Notes under the pieces: generated by a model
Told to the model about the DNA's origin: nothing
The model's database searches: none
Seen by the model: only the letters and a program-made list of their open reading frames with translations
In this document: positions 1 through 10,108 of the stretch, piece by piece
How positions within the stretch are numbered: position 1 is the first letter of the stretch
Layout of the letters: each line of letters begins with the position of its first letter
Program-made: the position numbers and the translations under genes
DNA from: Porodaedalea pini
Lineage: Eukaryota > Basidiomycota > Agaricomycetes > Hymenochaetales > Hymenochaetaceae
Assembly (NCBI GenBank): GCA_002794775.1
Contig: NBAY01000088.1
Coordinates: forward strand, 84,424-148,423
Direction: 5' to 3'
Length of the DNA stretch: 64,000 bases

Positions 1-1644
1 ATTCTACCTGAGCTGACGCCATCTACGGCTGGCTGGTATCCACGCTCTCCTTTTCGCTATGTCGCTTTACCTATCACGGATTAAATAAAGACCATGCGCC
101 ATGTACGCTGCCCTGTTTGCATAAAGTATATCTGTGATACGCTGTCGTGTATACAGACTCTGATGTCAGTCCCGTGGCCACAGAAAAAGTATGATGAAGC
201 TCAGAAATAATCGATGGGGAGAAGCATAGAGGTATGTCAAGTTGAACATCTAAATGGGATATTTGCATGCGATCTTGGAGCAGGCTGCGCGACGTGATTT
301 CAGCAGCTGCGCCTTTCTGGTAAAAAGAAGTAGCGAACTTTCTGCTCCCTATGATGGTATACTAAGAGAAATGTAATGTGCTCATAGTCTCCATCCTGTG
401 GCTCGTTCCCTCATCGGATCCCTTTTCTCCCGCTTCCTTCAAATTGAAGAGCATACGGCTTCCGAGGATACATAGGAAAGACGGGCTCCCAAGAGTATCT
501 AGTAGGCTCGATAAGAGGCCGTTCGATACTCTGAGTTTGAATTCCAACACGTTCAAAAGAGAACAGGAGAGAGCACTAGCGAAATTGTCAAATCGCATCC
601 AAAAACAGTTACAGTATGCTCACATTACGAAGTAGATGAGCTGATCCTGGATGAGGACTTTTATTAGAGTAAGCCCCTCAAAGCTAGGAGACATCCTCCA
701 GAAGTCGATGGCCTTGTAGAGGGCTAGAGTCAGAAGTATCGAACCATACACCATCGGAATGGACCTGTTCGAAAATGAGGGATCGTATCGAGTCGGTCGT
801 CTTCAGATAACGTACCAGAATGAGATTCCCCATCCTATCACATTATTGGTCTCTCCGCACACTGTGATTTCTCCTGCCAAAGTCTTAACCGTGACTGATT
901 CCGAAGTCAAGATCAATGCTGACACATTGAAGGTGGGACTCACGGCTTTCAGCTAAAGTTATGTGAATGAGAAGTCCCAGCATAGTTACCACTTCGAACG
1001 CAAGCAACGCTGTGAGGCAATAGTATACTTTTTTGTCTATCGAGAAATCAGCCACTGTTTCTCTGAAGACCCTACCATACTCACCTCGGGAGTACAATGC
1101 AGCGACTCAGACCATAAGAATGTCTGCGGAAACAAGGAAGGTATAATTGAGCTACAGATCCAAGCAAAGAGCCACTTGCAGTCTATCAAAATGATGGTGA
1201 ACCAGTCTAGAAACAATTGAATGAGATGTTTCGCCGAACGAAGCTGAAGGACTCACCCGAGGTGACCCGGGTCCACATCGTGAATTTGCCTAAAAATATG
1301 TTACTTATCTTGACCGTTCCAGTTTCTTACTCACACCTAAGGTTTGAGGATCAGTTTAGATATGTAGTTATTTATTTTGCGCAACATACAGTGTAAGGTT
1401 CACTTGATACGTATACCCTTTTGGATGCAATCGTATAAGAACACAGGGTTTCGAAAGCTTTCTGACAATCAAACCGCACTTACAAAGGAACCTTGCGATA
1501 GAGCCGAAGAGACCGGTGTATCGGTTCTGATAGGTCTCAGAGTCAAATAGCGAAGCGCATGGTGTCAATGGTTACGCACCGCAAAATAAACAACAGTGAC
1601 GGGCTTCCAAGTAGATCCCTTATAAACGTTTGGGATAAGCATAC
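1..1644. other. Unassigned stretch, no supported gene
   Basis: I find no recognisable gene here. Short open frames exist on the plus strand (378-635 basic, 759-956, 963-1220), but none has a family I know, a convincing start context or linked exons. The reading from 759 looks somewhat protein-like (hydrophobic/polar alternation, ending LTAFS) and could be an exon of a decayed gene. The stretch ends at the TA dinucleotide flanking the first foldback element. Confidence 0.4.
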
Positions 1645-1646
1645 TA

Positions 1647-2495
1647 CAGCCATTTTCATAAGTCCTGCGACACGTGCATGTCACGTGAAGTAAGCCGCGT
1701 CAGAGACAAAGTGTCGAAAAATTAGAATGAATGCCTATTTTCTCTGTGAATTCTGCACAGTACCTGCTCATTAAGTACTCAAAAAAAAGGCACGGTTCTC
1801 AGGAGAAGAATTATGTAAAATATGGAGCAATAAATTGACTGTGTAGGTGGGTGGAGATCAAACAAGTGCAGCTGGTCTGTTCTCTCACCCATTTCCACTG
1901 AGATTCAAAACTTATGGCTCCCCTACATCTACCTATAAAATTCTTTCCTGTATCTGTAAATTAAGTATATGACTATACCAACATCTCCTGCAAGTTTGAA
2001 GCCAATCCATTCAGTATTCATGGTCCAGCAGCAAGATTTGTGTTCCACTTCAAGCTCTTTCCACCCTCCTTTTCTCACAACAGGTCTTGCAGAGTAGAAC
2101 ACAAATCTTGCTGCTGGACCATGAATACTGAATGGATTGGCTTCAAACTTGCAGGAGATGTTGGTATAGTCATATACTTAATTTACAGATACAGGAAAGA
2201 ATTTTATAGGTAGATGTAGGGGAGCCATAAGTTTTGAATCTCAGTGGAAATGGGTGAGAGAACAGACCAGCTGCACTTGTTTGATCTCCACCCACCTACA
2301 CAGTCAATTTATTGCTCCATATTTTACATAATTCTTCTCCTGAGAACCGTGCCTTTTTTTTGAGTACTTAATGAGCAGGTACTGTGCAGAATTCACAGAG
2401 AAAATAGGCATTCATTCTAATTTTTCAACACTTTGTCTCTGACGCGGCTCACTTCACGTGACATGCACGTGTCGCAGGACTTATGAAAAAGGCTG
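1647..2495. mobile_element. Giant palindromic foldback element, copy 1 (TA-flanked)
   Basis: An 849 bp near-perfect palindrome. The left arm (1647-2045) and right arm (2097-2495) are both 399 bp and reverse complements apart from a few mismatches; the spacer is 51 bp (2046-2096). Outer ends read CAGCC.TTTTCATAAGTCC and its complement. A TA dinucleotide lies immediately outside both ends (1645-1646 and 2496-2497), fitting a TA target-site duplication of Tc1/mariner type. The termini carry CACGTG boxes. No open frame of note is present, so it is non-autonomous. Copy 2 lies at 16452-17301 with the same arms and spacer. The right end abuts the copia pol remnant exactly, whereas no copia sequence is seen on its left. 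Confidence 0.88.
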
Positions 2496-2497
2496 TA

Positions 2498-3924
2498 AAT
2501 GGTTAGCCAATGGCTGAATTGACAAATACAAAGCAAGACTAGTTGTGCAAGGATATGCGCAACAAGAAGGAATTGATTTTTACTCAGATGATTTATTTGC
2601 ACCAGTAGTGCGACTTAGTACTGTGTGAACTATACTTTCCTGGGCAGCAACTAATGACTATGAAATACATCAAATAGATATCAAATCAGCCTACTTATAT
2701 GGCGAACTCAAAGACGGTGAGGAAATTTACATCAAACCACCACCAGGATATAATAAACTATTACCTGACTTAAAACCCGGACAAATACTAAAATTAAAGA
2801 AAGCACTATATGGACTTAAACAAGCTGAAAGACGTTGGTACAAGAAACTAATGTCAATTTTAACTAAAATAGGACTAACCAGATCAGACAATGACAACGC
2901 AGTCTTTTTCAAAACAGAAAATAATAAAACTATACTTGTATTATTTGTACATGTTGATGACATTACAATAGCTGTGAAATCAACTCAACTACTAACTGAA
3001 CTAAAAACTCAAATTGGAAATGAAGTTACTTACACTGACGGAAATGAAATTCACTGGTTACTTGGAATTGAAATAAAGCGTAACCATCAAACTAAAACTA
3101 TAGCATTAAAACAACAAAACTATATTGAAACTATCATCAAACGCTATAACTTAGAAAATGTTAAACTAAAGAATTCTCCTATGGAGCCAGGGAGACAATT
3201 ATCAACTGATGACACACCAGCTGATGATGAAGAACTTACTTATATGGAAAAGATACCTTACATGAACATGGTTGGAGCACTGTGATATGCAGCAGACTGT
3301 ACCAGGCCAGATATTGCCTATACATGCGGAATACTCACGAGATATTTAACTAACCCTGGTATTAAACATTTTGATGCCGCAAAACAATGTTTTCAATACT
3401 TACACTCAACTAAAGACTATTGGCTCATACTCGGCGGAACTGAAAATACTCAACTTACTGGATACACTGACTCTGATGGAATGACAACTGAAGGGCATAA
3501 AGCCATATCCAGATACTTCTTTAAACTTGGCAATTCAATAACATCATGGTCAAGTAAAAGATAAACTTTAGTATCATTAGCCATAGCTGAAGCTGAACTT
3601 ATTGCACTGGCTTATGCAACTCATGAGGCTATTTGGCTAAAAAGACTTGTGAATGAGGTTCTGCAGGCTTCATTTGCACCTACTACAATTTTTACTGATA
3701 ATCAAGCTATTATTACTATGGCAACTGATCCTGAGCGTAAATATTCTCAAAGAACTAAACATATTGATATATGAAAAGATTTCTTTAGAGATCACATTGA
3801 TAAAGGAACCATTACTGTTAAATACATTCCCACTGAACATAACATAGCAGACTTACTTACTAAAGCATTATCTGTAACTTTACTCAAGCGCTTTGTAGAA
3901 CAACTTAAACTAACACACGCTTGA
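2498..3924 (+). pseudogene. Ty1/copia pol remnant (reverse transcriptase and RNase H)
   Basis: One reading frame gives a copia-type reverse transcriptase: [15 protein letters not shown], then DIKSAYLYGEL, ALYGLKQAERRWYKKL and the catalytic FVHVDD box near 2943-2966. RNase H follows with YTDSDG, SLAIAEAELIALAYATHEA and the C-terminal EHNIADLLTKAL motif. The natural stop is at 3922-3924, followed by a purine tract and the LTR. The frame is broken by five stops (2515, 2626, 3283, 3562, 3772), four TGA and one TAA, each one C->T change from a sense codon. The 5' part (gag, protease, integrase) is absent, cut off at the foldback element. Non-functional. Confidence 0.9.
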
Positions 3925-3931
3925 AGGGGAG

Positions 3932-4146
3932 TGTTGAACTATAAATAACTGACAGATACTTGCCTGAGCAAATATCCATCACTGGTCACATGACCAACTT
4001 CCAGAACTCCGACTATATGCTCATATGACTATGCACCATATGCTCGCTATACTTTTTATAGTAAACTATTCAATTGTACTGTATATAAGGATGGGCACTC
4101 TCGCCCCTAATCTACAGCTTTGTCCCACTTTTCTGCTCATCTAAGA
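3932..4146 (+). repeat. Copia 3' LTR (215 bp)
   Basis: It begins TGTTGAACTATAAATAACTG just after a polypurine tract (GAAGGGGAG) that follows the pol stop, and ends ...ATCTAAGA. A 215 bp solo copy at 34096-34310 matches along its whole length with a few substitutions, which fixes both ends. A TATA-like TGTATATAAGG lies in the distal part. No 5' LTR is present in this window. Confidence 0.85.
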
Positions 4147-4239
4147 GATAGGATATTAGTTTCTCTCTGCATGATAAACATATGAAGGCAGGAGACTCAC
4201 CTCTTTATCAATCGTAATAACTGTGTGGCTGTAAGCACA

Positions 4240-5640
4240 TATCAATCATTGGCCATGCATAATTTTATATGCGCTGGTATCATAGACCAAGCATGTGATG
4301 GTCGCTGCTTGAAAGTACTGTGCAATAGTCAAGTCTGATGCAAACACAGGGACCATGCTAGGAGCAATAGAGAGTGCCATGTTGTACAAGGAAGGGATGA
4401 TGTTCCTGTGTGAGTTGACTAGGGCTTGGGATGGGTGAGGGTACTTCTGGCTCCCATTTGAAGATGTCTCTTTATATGCACTGTATACACGCTTCTTTGA
4501 AAGTGCATGATGGCAACGGAGCGAACAGAAGCAGAGTAGAGCAGGTGGTGCCATAGAGATTGTATCTTGGTATTGTTAGGCTCCTCTAAATCAACTTCGC
4601 CTTCACGCAAGTGCCTGTATGTGTCACTTTTAACTCCTTTCACATCAGGGCATCTGCACAGACGAAGATGGTTCTTATTGGAGCCAAACTGTAAGTGGAC
4701 AATTTTTCTCACTGATTCAGGTAGTCCTTCAGATCTGAATGGCAAAAATTAAGCTTTGCAATGCGATGAGCTCCAGTATCGAGTGAGTTATGCTGATGGT
4801 AGGTTGTAAGATGATACAGACTGAGCTACTATTAGCTGATCTATAGATAACCAGTAGAGTATGATAGCGTAGGCTCTGAGCTCAAAGAAGCCATTATCAA
4901 ATTTCTTGAAGAGAATGTGCTGAAGCGTTTCGTAAAAGATGTACATCTTTCTTCACTGCATAGCAGTATACAAGAGCAGAGCATGGTGGTACTCTTCCAG
5001 TAAAAAGTCTGTATACTTGATAGCAGCATCAGTTCGGCTGCTTTGCTGTAGAACAGTTGGTGTCATAGCCTCAGAGGAAAAGAACCTGAAGCTAAGACAC
5101 ATGGCAAGGATTGGGTGTTAAACTGATAGCAAAATCGGTTCCAGATGATTAAATTTGATAAATCTGTACTCTTCTCTCTTGGCCGGTCGACCTTTCCCAA
5201 AAGCTTGTATTTTAGCGCTCTTAGCAAGATTCATGGGAGTCCATACAAAACGACAGCAGCTATTGACTCATGCTTTCAGTAGCATGATAAGACATAGATC
5301 TTCAAAAGTGTTTCTCAGCTTGACACTTTGAACAGCATTGTAGGGATGAGAGCAAAGAGACATCAGAATAACTGTGAGGAAAGTAGGCTGGAAGCAAGAC
5401 ATTTCAGTATAATCCCTCATAATGCATAGCTCCTGTAATCCATAGGATTTCATCGACAAACAAGCGGACATCTCATCTGGAATGGCCGTCATGCATTGGT
5501 ATGGGGTGGGAACCAAATTGGCAGTTTCTCGTGAGTTGACTACCATGCTAGAGCTGTCGAGAGTTGATAAGTAGAGAGGTATCGAGGAGCTTATTTGCAT
5601 CTGTACCTTTTGAGATCAAAAGGGAATGAATAGACACAAG
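4240..5640 (-). pseudogene. Degenerate minus-strand coding remnant, family unknown
   Basis: Reading the minus strand from about 5600 down to 4420 gives protein-like blocks interrupted by stops and frame changes: a block with MKSYGLQELCIMRDYTEM and QSVKLRNTFEDLCL (5600-5268), one with LAMCLSFRFF and AIKYTDFLLEEYH (about 5110-4960), and one with VRKIVHLQFGSNKNHLRLC (4745-4419). The consistent direction and good amino-acid texture suggest one old gene, perhaps transposon-linked, inactivated long ago. I do not recognise the family. Confidence 0.35.
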
Positions 5641-6240
5641 TATAATTGGACCGCCGATACCCGCCCGACAACCGACACAATGTTTTGAGCCCGCTCTACG
5701 ACAACATTAAATCCACTTGCTAAATAATCCAGAGAAATGTAACCAGTGCAAGATTACATTCCAGCATAAGAGACCATGTATGTTTTGAATATCATCATGA
5801 TAAAAGTTTTGTCTGTTCTTTGGTGGAAACATTATGAGCGAAACAAGATAAGCAGTAGGAAGCTGAGAGTTGCCTACCAGAGTGATCTCATGTTTCTCAT
5901 GCCAGCATCTACATCTGAATCCACTGCTATTCCATTCCCATAAGTATCACATCATTCTCGGCCTTCTCTTCTCTTCCTCCCTTCTCATCATTGTTGTCAT
6001 CCCTCCCTAGCTCACTTGTCTCTGCTCACGCATTGTCCTCATTGCTTTCAACAGTGTCAACAGCATCTGAGGACTGTGTGCTCTCTCACCATGCTGAGCA
6101 TATTCAACTCCTGGTGTGAGTCGCCACTTGGTCATGCCCTCTGCCCTCCCCATTCTAACTCACTGAACTCTCAGATATTTCATACTCACTTGTCGTTGAA
6201 GTCGCCGATGATACTGTATACCTTGCAGGTTACTGTTTGA
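5641..6240. other. No gene seen
   Basis: I see no supported gene, RNA or element between the minus-strand remnant and the next plus-strand remnant. The short open frame at 6016-6240 is pyrimidine-rich and unconvincing. Confidence 0.4.
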
Positions 6241-7130
6241 CCATGGCAACACAGACAACAACCAGTATGCATCGTGGATCTGCATGCGTTGGATATAGGC
6301 CCTTCGAAAGGCCCCTTTATTCGACCACATGGTGGACAGTATAATGCTCCAGGTCACTCGGCTCTCGTAGTGCAAGTTTGCACATCTACACAGATGGGAA
6401 TCAAAGCTTCTGATTCTGGGTGAAGCTCAAGTGTCCCCATTATTTTGTCATGTATTCCTTGACTATCCAAAGTCTTGATAGAGCACCGTATGAGAAACCA
6501 AGTAAAGTTTCAAAACAGAAAATACAACATGCACCTCAAGATTGGCGCCAGAGTCAAGTTCCCAGTATGCATCAGTGAAGGTGATGTAGTGAAGAGAAAT
6601 GACCTTTTCACTCATAGACCAACCTCGCGGCTAGTTGAACTTTATTTGAGAAGCTAATAGATAAGGCAGTCACATTTAATGGCAGTTTATGAGGCAAATT
6701 TGATGGTGTCAAGGATGCAGTTCAGGGTGCAGAGATTGGTGAAAGGGTAGCCTGCATCTGGATCATCAATCCCGCCAAGCTGGGGGAGGATATCAAAGAA
6801 GAGGAGGCCAGACATGGACGCACGATGCACAAGTATATGTACATTTGCGGACGTTGCCGTTCAATGCGAAACTCATCGGTGCAAACGGCAAAATAGGTGA
6901 TGAGCTTGTCAAGATGAGAAGGAGGCAAATCCTGTACAGGACTCGGCTTTGTCGCCATTGACAACAAACACTAAAAATTGACTCACGATGTCCATGACAG
7001 AGGAAAGGAAGAGTGTGTTGGCTTGACATGGAGCAAATTGCAATCACCACATGACCTTTCGGCACCTTCTGAAAATGGTCTTTTGTTTCCGTTACAAGAG
7101 CAACTGAAATGCAAGGCTATGTCCTGGAGA
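6241..7130 (+). pseudogene. Degenerate plus-strand coding remnant, family unknown
   Basis: Three-frame reading on the plus strand gives connected blocks: DHGNTDNNQYASWICMRW near 6241, HMVDSIMLQVTRLS, then NMHLKIGARVKFPV and HRPTSRLVELYL up to 6657, then KAVTFNGSL and DAVQGAEIGERVACIWIINP after about 6661. Stops (TAG, TGA) and at least one frame change near 6475-6510 separate them. It reads as a decayed gene with no family I can name. Minus-strand open frames in the same region (6160-6375, 6722-6967, 6793-7065) look like shadows. Confidence 0.35.
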
Positions 7131-7527
7131 TGACAAAACACAAGTAAGTAGCTGACAACTCTTCTGTATCAGACATCTTTTGGGCTTTGTTCATTATTAT
7201 GTCTTATATTCAACCACTTATTGGCAAGTGATGGCAGAGTGATGACGCTCTGAGTCGCTAATGATCAACTATGCAAGACTGCTCCTGCATTGCGAAATTG
7301 GCATATGAACATGATGGGTTTTAGATGCACAGTATGCATCAGCCTGCACTCCAAAAGAGCAAAGCGGTTGGTGGGCTTGATCAGGCAAACTTGATTGAAA
7401 GCATGAGATGACTTCGGCATGGACACAAGCAGCAATTACTAACTCCCTTAATAGGCTCATAAAGGGTCAAATATATACATGTAAATATATTTCAGTTTTC
7501 AAGGAGACGTGACTTTGAAAATTGCAT
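7131..7527. other. No gene seen
   Basis: AT-leaning sequence without supported coding or repeat structure, ending at the TA that flanks the small hairpin element. Confidence 0.4.
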
Positions 7528-7529
7528 TA

Positions 7530-7603
7530 CAGGTGGATGTAAGAAGTGATGATGATCATTGCAGATCACAGACTGATCACCATCACTTCTTACAAACCAC
7601 CTG
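7530..7603. mobile_element. 74 bp hairpin MITE with TA flanks
   Basis: Terminal inverted repeats CAGGTGG...CCACCTG continue inward as (GT)AAGAAGTGATG and its complement, giving a hairpin with a short central loop. TA dinucleotides sit directly outside both ends (7528-7529, 7604-7605). The size and TA flanks fit a very small Tc1/mariner-type MITE. Only one copy is present, so its mobility is inferred from structure. Confidence 0.6.
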
Positions 7604-7826
7604 TAAATTGGACCTTTGGCTCAGACATCATGGCTTTGCATTAGTCACAAAGTAAAGATTACTAGCAAAGTGTATACTTACTTCACTCTCATCTAAGGTT
7701 GGGCTAGATTAAGACTTTTGCACTAGTCTATAGACTGACTGAAAATTCACCTACATCAGCAATATCAAGATTTCAGTTAATTTTAGTTGATAGTATGAAG
7801 GAGATTGCTTCAGCAAACCAGCAAAC

Positions 7827-8259
7827 TGTCAGGACTTGAACCTTTCCTTTCTTTTATTTTCCTTTTATCATTCCTTTTCTTTTAATCACTCCTTTTCATT
7901 ATATTTAATCATCTTTAATCATCTTTTCAATCATTTCCCACACTTCCTCCACATGACCTTCATTCGTTCCATTCCACTCATTTATGTAACTTTAGATAAT
8001 ATAGTCTCACGGTCGCTGCTATATAAGGTCTCAGGAATCGCATGAACTCCCTGTTCTGCTTTTCCTCTTACCTCCGCGACAACCTAGGTGAGACTCATTC
8101 CCCTTGTATTAGTTTAGACCTGTATTAATCCTCTTACCTCCGCAATGACCTAGCCTGAGTATAGTGTGTACCGAGTCCCCGCTTGAGTATAGCACGTCCC
8201 AGACGACAGTCAGCTGAGGCCTGCCCAGTCCAAGTCGTCTCCCGGACTCCCGCCTAACA
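7827..8259 (+). repeat. Gypsy 5' LTR
   Basis: 433 bp, from TGTCAGGACTTGAACC to CCCGCCTAACA. It carries a TATATAAGG promoter element near 8022 and two GAGTATAG-type short repeats near the 3' end. It matches 13735-14167 at all but about 11 positions. Confidence 0.93.
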
Positions 8260-9022
8260 TAAAAGCAGAACCTCCCCCCAGGCTCATCTCCAGTGTACGT
8301 TGTCACTGTTGACTTGCCTTCACTCGGTCTAGAGGAGCACTCCCCTTGAAGGACTTGATGTGTAAACCCCCTAAATGACAACTCTTGACCCTGCCCGGGT
8401 GTTTTCGGACGTTCATGTATTAAGTAATCCGACTTTTCCTGACCCTTACCACATTTGGACATCAACTTGACCTCGGAGGAGTTGACACCCCGATCAGGAA
8501 ACCCTCTCCCACCCTGGCTCTCTGCATCAGCCTTTGGTGGAGATCGCACCTGACTTGGACATGGGTAACACATCGTGTGCAGTCGTCAACCTTGTTGTTG
8601 ATTGTTATCTCAGTTGCCGCCTTTCGTCTAATCATCAAATTTGCTGATGAACCTGTCCTTCGTCAGCGTAACGTTCATCCAGACAACCAGCCCCTCCCCG
8701 TTCCCCCTCCAGTCTAGTCAAGATAGATCTCACAGAGGAACAACAGCGGGCCCTACCTTTGTCCTCGTGGTTTGACCCAGAACGCGCTTCGTACATCACG
8801 ACCGACAGTGAGCACGTCACCCATGACATCTGGTGGAGCGACGTTAGGCATGCTTGGTACTCGACTAACGAACAAGCTCAATGAGTTCAGTGGGCACCTC
8901 GAACCCCTCACGCGCCATCATCACCCACTGTCTCGACATCGTCGGTCGTCCTCCCAAGCGAACCAGGAGGTTATCATACGCCCTGTAGAGACTCATCACC
9001 GCCTACACCCCCTGAACGCATA
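8260..9022 (+). other. Gypsy untranslated leader
   Basis: Sequence between the 5' LTR and the gag start. I could not recognise a clear tRNA-complementary primer-binding site right after the LTR. A plus-strand open frame (8772-9023) ends in TAATG overlapping the gag ATG; it is basic and low complexity and may be a decayed upstream part of gag. Confidence 0.5.
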
Positions 9023-10108
9023 ATGCACACGCCTGTACCAGTGATGTCAGAGGGCTTTACTGCAAGGCAGCAACAGGAGATCGTGGTGATCGTAGCGGCC
9101 ACCTTCACCCGTGCAGCAATGAGCACCCCCGCAGCCCAAGCTCCGACTCCCTCGATTGACATCACCCAGCCACGTGAATTCACTGGTGGCGATGATTACC
9201 TTGACTTCAAGCGCGAAGTCCTACTCTTCGTCTCGGCGAACCCCACGAGGTACCCCTCGTCGTCGAGTAAGATCTATGTCACCCTCTCTTACCTCAAGGG
9301 TGGCAACGCATCGACGTGGGTGCAAAACTACGTCCAGGAGTTCACGACGAGTGGCATTGTGAGCTTCACGGATAGCTGGGCAAGGTTCCAGGAAAGACTG
9401 GATGCCTCCTTTGATGACCCGAACAGAAAAGAGAAGGCATTGAAGAAGTTCCGAGAAAAGATCCAGAAGGACCTCTCTGCTGACGAGTTCTTCCAAGATC
9501 TTGATGTAATCATCAAGGCAGCGGAACTGACAGACGATGGTGTCATCTGCGATCATCTAAAGTGCGCGATGAACATCGAGGTGGTCTGTGGGGTGCTAAG
9601 GTCGACGCCAGTCCCAACAAAGTACGAAGACTGGAAAAAGAAGGCCGTCGAAATTGATCATGGTGAACAGCAGATCCGCACCATCCAACGAGGCTGTATA
9701 CTACCCCCAACGTGCCCGCAACCACAGCAGGCGCCACCCGTCCGTCGTCCTTTTGCAGCCCCCCACATCAACAAATGCGACGCGACTGGCATCACCTTTG
9801 GAGGGGCTGGCCAGCCAATGGACGTCTCGATGAATGAGGTGCAATGGTGACGGGCATGCTGGATCTGTGGCAAGCTCGGTCATTTCAAGGATGCATGCCT
9901 GCAGGGGAAGATGATCGTGCAGCATATGCTGCAGATGATGGTGCCTGGCGAACGTCGCCTCCTCGCCAATGAGCTAGGAGCGATGAAGGAGTTGGCCTTC
10001 GAGGAAGTCGTAGACACTCGAAAGATGACGGTGGAGGACTACGTGGAGGAAGAAGGCAATGACGAAGAGGTCGTCGACTCGCAGGATTTTGCGAGTGGTC
10101 AGGCGTAG
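9023..10108 (+). pseudogene. Gypsy gag with CCHC zinc knuckle (one in-frame TGA)
   Basis: The capsid-like region contains PREFTGGDDYLDFKREV and WVQNYVQEF followed by a typical Ty3 gag helix region (residues ~50-190). After an in-frame TGA at 9848-9850 the same frame continues with the zinc knuckle CWICGKLGHFKDAC (CX2CX4HX4C) and an acidic tail, ending with TAG at 10106-10108. The TGA sits where an arginine CGA would fit. Pol is in the -1 frame relative to gag, suggesting -1 frameshifting in the ancestral element. Confidence 0.85.

Noticed and set aside
1647..2495. Assembly artefact for the palindrome
   Set aside because: Two independent copies with TA flanks, a conserved spacer and private substitutions argue for a real element.
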